A stretch of DNA of 64,000 nt from Hericium rajendrae. Lineage: Eukaryota; Basidiomycota; Agaricomycetes; Russulales; Hericiaceae. Positions within the stretch are counted from its first letter, which is position 1, and each line of letters opens with the position of its first letter. The notes under the pieces are model-generated. The model had not been told where the DNA came from. It was given only the letters and a program-made list of their open reading frames with translations, and did not search any database. Where the stretch lies: the NCBI GenBank assembly GCA_033439255.1, contig CM065884.1:1426001-1490000 (forward strand), in the 5' to 3' direction. A program made the translations under genes and the position numbers. This document shows positions 57,664-64,000 of this stretch, one piece after another.

Positions 57664-59146
57664 ATGGTGCTTCGGTTATCATCTGCGCGGAATGCTCTCA
57701 GAGCTCCGCGTCGTAGAGCCGTCGTTCTTTTTAGATGTCACTCCACCGCCGCACTCCAACCTTCCGAGATACCAGTCCTAGGCAAATCGTACCCGACTGA
57801 TGCCTACACCAACATCACACCGACCATCGTCTCCAAACTCACGCGTCGTCTGCACCTCCAAGACGGGCATCCGATATGCACGCTCCGTTCGCTCATCGAG
57901 GACCACTTTGCAGACTACGCGCACCTGCGCTCCGTCTCCCCCCTCGTCACGCCGTACCAGAACTTCGACTCGCTCTCTTTCCCCGCAGACCACCCAGGCC
58001 GGTCAAAAACGGACTCATACTACGTGAACAAGGACATGATGCTGCGTACGCACACGTCCGCCCACGAGGTGGAGACGTTCAGCGAGGGCAAGGAGCGCTG
58101 GCTGCTGACCGCCGACGTGTATCGGCGCGACGAGATCGACGCGTCGCATTACCCCGTGTTCCATCAGATGGAGGGCGCGAAGATATTTGGCACGGATCCG
58201 GCAAGCATGAAGGAGGTCGAAGAGGACAGCGCCCGACTCGCGCACGAGCTGGCACTGTCGAACATTGTCATCGAGGACGTGCCCCATGTCTCGGCGACTA
58301 ATCCGGCCCAGCTGCAGCACGACCCTGCTCATGCGGAAATTATGGCGAGGAATCTCAAGTTGTCGCTGAATAGCCTGATGTACAAGCTCTTCTCAGGCGT
58401 TGCAGGCGCGACGAAGGAGGACCCGCTGCAGGTACGCTGGATCGAGGCGTACTTCCCCTTCACGACGCCCAGTTTCGAGGTCGAGGTCTTCTTCCGCGGC
58501 AAATGGCTCGAAATTCTTGGATGCGGGGTCGTGCTTCAGTCGACCCTCGACCGAGCGAGTACGTCTCATCGAAGGTTTTTTCAGAATTTTGTACTGACCG
58601 CGTTTGTTAGATGTTCCGAACAAGATGGGCTGGGCTTTCGGTCTTGGGCTAGAGCGCATCGCTATGATTTTATACTCGATTCCCGACATTCGTCTGTTCT
58701 GGTCTGAGGATCCTCGGTTCCTGTCCCAGTTCAGCGCAGGACAAATTAACGAGTTCAAGTCGTATTCGAAATACCCAGAGACATACCGGGATGTCAGTTT
58801 CTGGCAACCTCTAGAAGGCTTGCACGAGAACGATATCTATGACGTCGTCCGAGATGTCGCGGGCGACCTCGTCGAGGACGTCAAATTGGTGAGACATTTC
58901 TCCAAACATCGAGGAGGGCCGTTTCTGACTCATTGTAGATTGACAAGTTCACACATCCCAAGACCGGACGCGACAGCATGGCTTTCCGTGTCGTATACCG
59001 TTCAATGGACAGGTATGTGCCTTCTTTAAATTCTTGTGCGCATGGTTTGATGGTGCTGCAGATCACTAGTCAACGAGGAAGTAAATGCACTGCAAGAGCA
59101 AGTCATATCACGCCTGAAGGGACAATTGGGAGTAGAGATTCGGTGA
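57664..59146 (+). CDS. MSF1: Mitochondrial phenylalanyl-tRNA synthetase (monomeric PheRS)
   Basis: It charges mitochondrial tRNA-Phe. The ATG at 57664 starts a presequence ([20 protein letters not shown]...CHST). Class II motifs follow: [60 protein letters not shown] (motif 2 region), [36 protein letters not shown]. After an intron comes [20 protein letters not shown] (motif 3, with FGLGLER). The C-terminal FDX-ACB anticodon-binding domain includes [50 protein letters not shown] and [14 protein letters not shown]. It stops at 59146. Frames and splice phases agree throughout. The start diverges from the neighbour at 57414 over 249 bases. Confidence 0.95.
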
Positions 59147-59286
59147 ATTATTGATGCAGTAATGTATGCCATGGCGTGGCGCGGAGACCCAAGTCCATCC
59201 TCTAATGATAATAACTATATCATCACTCTACCATGTCATGATGCCGGGATGGAAGAACGTGCAATGGTCAGAAAAGTAGCGAGGAA

Positions 59287-60075
59287 TCATGACGAGTCCT
59301 GCACAACTCCAACCTGCGCGGCGCGTAATAACCGGATCCTTGATCATGTATCCAGTCTTCTGCGTGTCGATAATCGTACCCGGCTCCTTGCCAGGGACCG
59401 GTGCTTGGTAGAGTGCCTCGTGCAAGTTGGGATCGAACTTGTCACCAGTGGGGTCGAAAGGTTTGATGTGGTATTTGAAGAGGGTTTGAAGGAGTAGGCG
59501 ATGTGTCAGTTCAACGCCCTCGTGAAGTTCTTTCAGGCATTGCAGGGCAGATTTCGTGTTGGGCGATGATGAGGTGGAGGCATCAGATGATGATGATAAT
59601 GATTCGGACTTGAGGGCGGACTCCGGTACGGATTTGAGAGCAATACTGAGGACATCGACTGTCTCGAGCAGGTCGCCGGCGAAGCGGCTAATGGCAAAGT
59701 CGCGCGTCTGCTCCTTCTCTCGTGCAGCATTACGCTGGAGGTTGAGAAATCGGCATGGAGATACCGTAGACGACCCTACAACATGACAAACAGATGTGAG
59801 CTTGAGAACCTCGAGCACGCGCGTGACAGATATACATACCGTCAGGTCCACAACCTCGTCCTCCGCCGCCTTCAACTTGCTGTCGACTTCCTCATATTCT
59901 TTTTCCTCCTCCTTCTCCAACTCCTTCTCCGCCTCCTCAATGGCTTCTTCTGAGGACGCCTTGTCCTTGGAGTAATAACGCGCACCCATGACAGCCCGGC
60001 GACGCATGACCCCGCGGATGAGCGTGCTACAGCGCGCGACGACAGCGAAGCCGTCGCTGAGCGGAAGATCTGCAT
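59287..60075 (-). CDS. MGE1: Mitochondrial GrpE nucleotide-exchange factor
   Basis: The matrix co-chaperone that exchanges nucleotide on mitochondrial Hsp70 during protein import and folding. An N-terminal presequence MQIFRSATASLSSRAVA leads to MRRRAVMGARYYSKDKASSE and a long coiled coil (EAEKELEKEEEKEYEEVDSK, AEDEVVDLT). The family core follows: GRLRYLHADFLNLQRNAA, REKEQTRDFAISRFAGDLLE, VDVLSIALKSVP, KELHEGVELTHRLLLQTLFK, KFDPNLHEALYQAPVPGKEP and GTIIDTQKTGYMIKDPV. Three one-base frame changes (about 60028, 59746 and 59329) are needed; the last gives LRAAQVGVVQDSS and a stop at 59287. Without it the frame runs to 59228. The gene is essential in yeast, so sequence error is likelier than decay. 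A shorter start at MRRRAVMG is possible. Confidence 0.85.
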
Positions 60076-60493
60076 TGCATGGCTCATGATTATGACCAGA
60101 GAGTGAAGGTAGAAGATGAGGACGGGCGACAGGGATGGGCGGGGAAAGTGTTTTGTGGGTTCGCTGGAGACACGACACCAAGAGGAGCCCGGCTCGCTCA
60201 GCGCACAGAAAACTGTCGGACGGCGTCTCCGGCGCACGTGCCCGGCGCCGGGATTTGACCGTCGCGTTTCGCCGAGTTTTCGCTGGCAAATTTTCCAGTC
60301 ATCTCCAGTTCGCAGCAAAACAATCTCATATATACTCCCTCCAGGCGCCTTCCTTGTCCTTCCCTTCCTGACCACTTCCATCAAGCCCCAAGGAAATTCG
60401 GGAGCCCGAACATTGTCGGAGCCAGACGGACTCGGAGGCCGGCCTTCCGTTGTCGATCTTACTACAAACCCGCGTAAACACGCGCGGGCAGTC
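60076..60493. other. Divergent promoter region of MGE1 and C1-THF synthase genes
   Basis: About 420 bases. The sequence upstream of 60494 stays open in the C1-THF synthase frame but shows no Met that improves the model. A TATATACTCC-type AT patch lies near 60329. No other feature was seen. Confidence 0.45.
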
Positions 60494-63400
60494 ATGCGTA
60501 TCATGCGCGTCTGCCCCTCGATTCGCCCTATCTTTTCTCCCTCCTACCTGCGGACGATGGTCTCTACTGCTGGTTATACGGGGAGCGCGAAGCTCATAGA
60601 TGGCACCGCGATCGCGAAGTACGTGCGATGACCCTTTTTTCGCGATGGTGCGATATTTGCGCGATTGCTGATCGACGCGCCGTAGGTCTATCAGGGAGGG
60701 CGTTGCAGAGCGCATCAAGACTTTGAAGTCAAAATATCCGCGCTTCGAACCTCGGTTGGCCATCGTACAGGCTGGTGCGCGCCCCGATTCGAACGTGTAC
60801 GTGCGCATGAAGAGGAAGGCAGCCGAGGAGGTCGGCATCCAGTTCAAGCATGTCACGATACCAGCTGAAGCCTCTGTGGACGAAGTCATGGAGGTCGTGA
60901 CGAATCTGAACAAAGATGAATCGATCTCGGGGATCCTTGTGCAGTTGCCTTTGGGCGACCATGTCGAAGCAGACGGTGAGCGCGCCGTGACTGAGGCTGT
61001 CAGTCCGCAGAAAGATGTGGATGGGTCCGTATCATTCAATCTGCCATGGATTCTACGCGGCTCATTCTGCGTTGGATCAGGTTCCATGCATACAATATCG
61101 GACATCTGTCTTCACGTGCTTGTGAGCCCTTGTTTACGCCCTGCACACCGGCAGGCGTAATCCGTCTGCTCGAATCCACCGGTGTCCCTATCAGCGGCGC
61201 GAAGGCTGTTGTCCTCGGTCGCAGTGATATCGTTGGCAGCCCTGCTGCGGTCATGTTGCGGAACAAGGATGCCACGGTCACGCAGTGCCATAGCCGCACT
61301 AAGAACCTCCCGGAAATTGTGAGTTTCACATTAGCGGCAGTCGAGCGACTGTCACCTGACGCGTTTTGCAGGTCAAGCAGGCTGATATTGTTGTCTCTGC
61401 GATCGGTAAACCTGAATATGTGCAAGGAGCTTGGATCAAGCCTGGTGCGGTTGTCATAGACGTCGGTACAAACTATATCCCAGGTAAACCCCTCCCCGAC
61501 TTAGGGGAAATAGCGTACTAAAGACCACGCCAGATGCCACGAAGAAATCTGGTCGTAGACTGGTTGGAGATGTAGACTTTTCTTCGGCATCCAATGTCGC
61601 CTCATACATCACGCCGGTGCCCGGAGGTGTCGGCCCTATGACAGTTGCGCAGCTCATGGTCAATACGCTCAAGGCCGCGGAACGCCAGTTGGACGAACAC
61701 CGCAACCGTAAGGTCAAGCCACTCAAGCTGGACATCAAAGAAAAGGTTCCCAGTGATATCGAGATCGCCATGGCCCAGAGGCCAAAGCTGATCACGCAGC
61801 TCGGACAAGAGATCGGTCTGATTCCTGACGAGTTAGAGAGCTACGGGAAGTACAAGGCCAAGGTCGAGCTCAGCGTTCTCGACAGATTGAAGCATCGTAA
61901 GGACGGGCAAATACGTCGTCATCTCTGGCATCACACCTACTCCACTTGGTGAGGGCAAGTCTACGACGACGATTGGTCTTGCACAGGCTCTCGGAGCTCA
62001 TCTTGGTCGCCCTGCCTTTGCTTGCGTCCGTCAGCCCAGTCAAGGTCCTACGTTCGGAATCAAAGGTGGAGCTGCCGGTGGAGGATACAGTCAGGTCATC
62101 CCTATGGATGAGTTCAACCTTCATTTGACTGGAGATATTCATGCTGTTACTGCTGCCAACAACCTCCTCGGTGGGTTGGTTCAACCGTGATATTTATTCA
62201 TGGTCTCATGGCACAGTACAGCGGCTGCTCTTGACGCCCGGATGTTTCACGAAGCAACGCAGACGGATAAAGCATTGTACAGCCGTCTTGTCCCCGCGAA
62301 GAAGGGCAAACGCGAGTTCGCACCCCTGATGTTCAAGCGCCTGAAGAAGCTCGGTATCGACAAGACTAACCCTGACGACCTTACTCCCGAGGAGATCACC
62401 CGTTTTGCCCGTCTCGACGTCGACCCGGAAACCATCACTTGGCACCGCGTCCTCGACACCAACGACCGTTTCCTGCGTAAGATCACCATTGGCCAGGCCC
62501 CGACCGAGAAAGGCCACGAGCGCCAGACGGGCTTCGACATCGCTGTCGCGAGTGAGTGCATGGCCGTCCTGGCACTCACGACCGGCCTTCAGGACATGAG
62601 GGAGCGGCTCGGCGCGATGGTTGTAGCAACCAGCAAGCAGGGCGAGCCGATCACCGCAGACGACATCGGTGTCGGAGGCGCACTTGCAGTCCTGATGAAG
62701 GATGCGATCAAACCAAACCTGATGCAGACCCTCGAAGGAACGCCCGTCTTCGTTCACGCAGGGCCATTCGCCAACATCGCGCACGGCAACTCATCCATTC
62801 TCGCTGACCGCGTTGCGCTGAAGCTCGCTGGAACGGAAGAGGGCGACAGCTCCGACCGCGTCGGCTACGTCCTGACCGAGGGCGGCTTCGGCGCGGACAT
62901 GGGCATGGAGAAGTTCTGCAACATTAAGTGCAGAGTGAGCGGCCTGAAGCCGGATGCGACGGTCATCGTGGCGACCACCCGTGCGTTGAAGATGCACGGT
63001 GGTGGTCCGGATGTGACACCTGGCAAGCCGCTGGCTGAGACCTATACAAAGGAGGATCTGGTCACTCTGAAGGAGGGCACAAAGAACCTGGTGAAGCACA
63101 TCCAGAACTCGAAGAAGTTCGGCCTGAAAGTCGTTGTCGCAATCAACCAATTCGCGTATGTCCCTACTCTGTATCCGATCTCATTCTTGATTGACGATGG
63201 CTTCATAGTTCTGACACTCCCGCTGAGCTCGAGCTCATCCGCCAGGAGGCGCTAGCAGGTGGTGCCGACGCCGCTGTCGTCGCCAACCACTGGGCGGAAG
63301 GTGGTGCCGGCGCTCGCGCGCTGGCAGAAGCCCTCGTCACCGCGTGTGAAACCGAGTCTCATTTCAAGTTCCTTTACGACCTGAACATCCCGATCGAGGA

Positions 63401-63843
63401 GAAAATCGCCACCATTGCGAAAGAGATCTATGGTGCTGACGGCATTGAGCTCAGTGAGGTTGCTAAGAAGCAGATCGAGACCTACACTCGTCAAGGCTAT
63501 GGCGACCTCCCTATTTGCATGGCGAAGACTCAATACTCGTTCTCGCATGATCCAAAACTGAAGGGCGTCCCGACTGGTCAGTTCTTAAGCTTTATTCCTT
63601 ATGCATACCACTTAGATCGTTCTTCTAGGCTTCACCGTTCCCATCAGATCGGTCAGGCTCTCTGCGGGCGCTGGCTTCCTATACCCTCTCCTGGGCGATA
63701 TGCAGACGATGCCAGGTCTTGGAACGCGTCCAGGATTTTGGGAAGTCGGCATCGACCCCGAATCAGGACGGGTCGTAGGCCTCTTTAGACGGCCCACCAA
63801 TGCTAGACGTGATCTTCATCAGATAGCTTCTAGTGCTCCTTGA
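60494..63843 (+). CDS. ADE3: Trifunctional C1-tetrahydrofolate synthase
   Basis: Methylene-THF dehydrogenase, methenyl-THF cyclohydrolase and formyl-THF synthetase in one chain. The dehydrogenase/cyclohydrolase domain shows [84 protein letters not shown] and [20 protein letters not shown]. The synthetase domain has [18 protein letters not shown] (nucleotide loop), [34 protein letters not shown], then after an intron [20 protein letters not shown], and later [20 protein letters not shown] and [20 protein letters not shown]. An extra G in the GGG at 61905-61907 breaks the frame between the domains. The family end GLF is followed by AG, not a stop; one more T in TTT at 63784-63786 would stop there, otherwise the frame runs to 63843. 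ATG 60557 would give a cytosolic form, 60494 a presequence-bearing form. Confidence 0.92.
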
Positions 63844-64000
63844 ACTACCGTCTCAACACGGCTTGTGTACGCCGTTCAACACGGGCAGCGGTGGCCATTA
63901 TCTATTGACATAGCGCTCCGCGGTGTTGGTCTTCTGCGCCGCAGAAGGCGTGGAGTGTGTGGACTTGGAGCACGAAGTAGAACATCGTATTACTATCACA

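Overview
The window is nuclear DNA from a filamentous basidiomycete, most likely an agaricomycete. The evidence is protein-coding genes cut by many short introns (about 50-65 nt, GTRNGY...YAG), moderately GC-rich coding sequence, tight gene spacing on both strands, and basidiomycete-type proteins: a GT48 glucan synthase, a GH5 protein, a UPF0658 Golgi protein, and a mitochondrion-oriented gene set. I recognise no rRNA, tRNA, CRISPR array or intact transposon. Exon joins were made by eye from splice sites and family conservation. CDS coordinates run from start codon to stop codon and include introns.

Layout. 0-8 kb: a partial alpha/beta hydrolase (-), a CCCH zinc-finger protein (+) and a large Ser/Pro-rich protein of unknown function (+). 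8-19.6 kb: a Ymr226c-like short-chain dehydrogenase (-), a SET-domain methyltransferase (+), a small-molecule SAM methyltransferase (-), a UPF0658 Golgi membrane protein (+), NAD formate dehydrogenase (-) and a DNAJC9-type J protein (+). 19.7-29.5 kb: a FHIP/RAI16-type protein (-) and the 1,3-beta-glucan synthase FKS1 (-). 30-33.2 kb: an LRR-like protein (+) whose promoter and 5' coding end are tandemly duplicated. 33.5-48.7 kb: PTC7-like PP2C (+), dipeptidyl-peptidase III (-), a mitochondrial TPR membrane protein (-), a secreted GH5-like protein that seems to lack both catalytic glutamates (+), a GCIP/CCNDBP1-like protein (-) and the i-AAA protease YME1 (+). 48.7-51.7 kb is gene-poor. 51.7-64 kb: a 73-residue Cys-rich protein (+), the TFIIH helicase XPD/RAD3 (-), a charged nuclear-type protein (-), mitochondrial Phe-tRNA synthetase (+), mitochondrial GrpE (-) and trifunctional C1-THF synthase (+).

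The genes are mostly independent housekeeping functions, not one pathway. Two contextual themes stand out. Many products from 33 to 64 kb are mitochondrial or carry a possible presequence (PTC7, the long DPP III form, the TPR protein, YME1, PheRS, GrpE, the long C1-THF synthase form). The TPR protein, which resembles the yeast Yme1 adaptor Mgr3 in layout, lies about 5 kb from YME1.

A technical theme matters to any user. At least seven genes, several expected to be essential, keep a family-conserved protein only if the reading frame changes by one base at specific points, often in short homopolymers. FKS1, XPD, PheRS, FDH and DPP III show no such breaks. The simplest reading is consensus indel errors, so these genes should not be called pseudogenes without read-level evidence.
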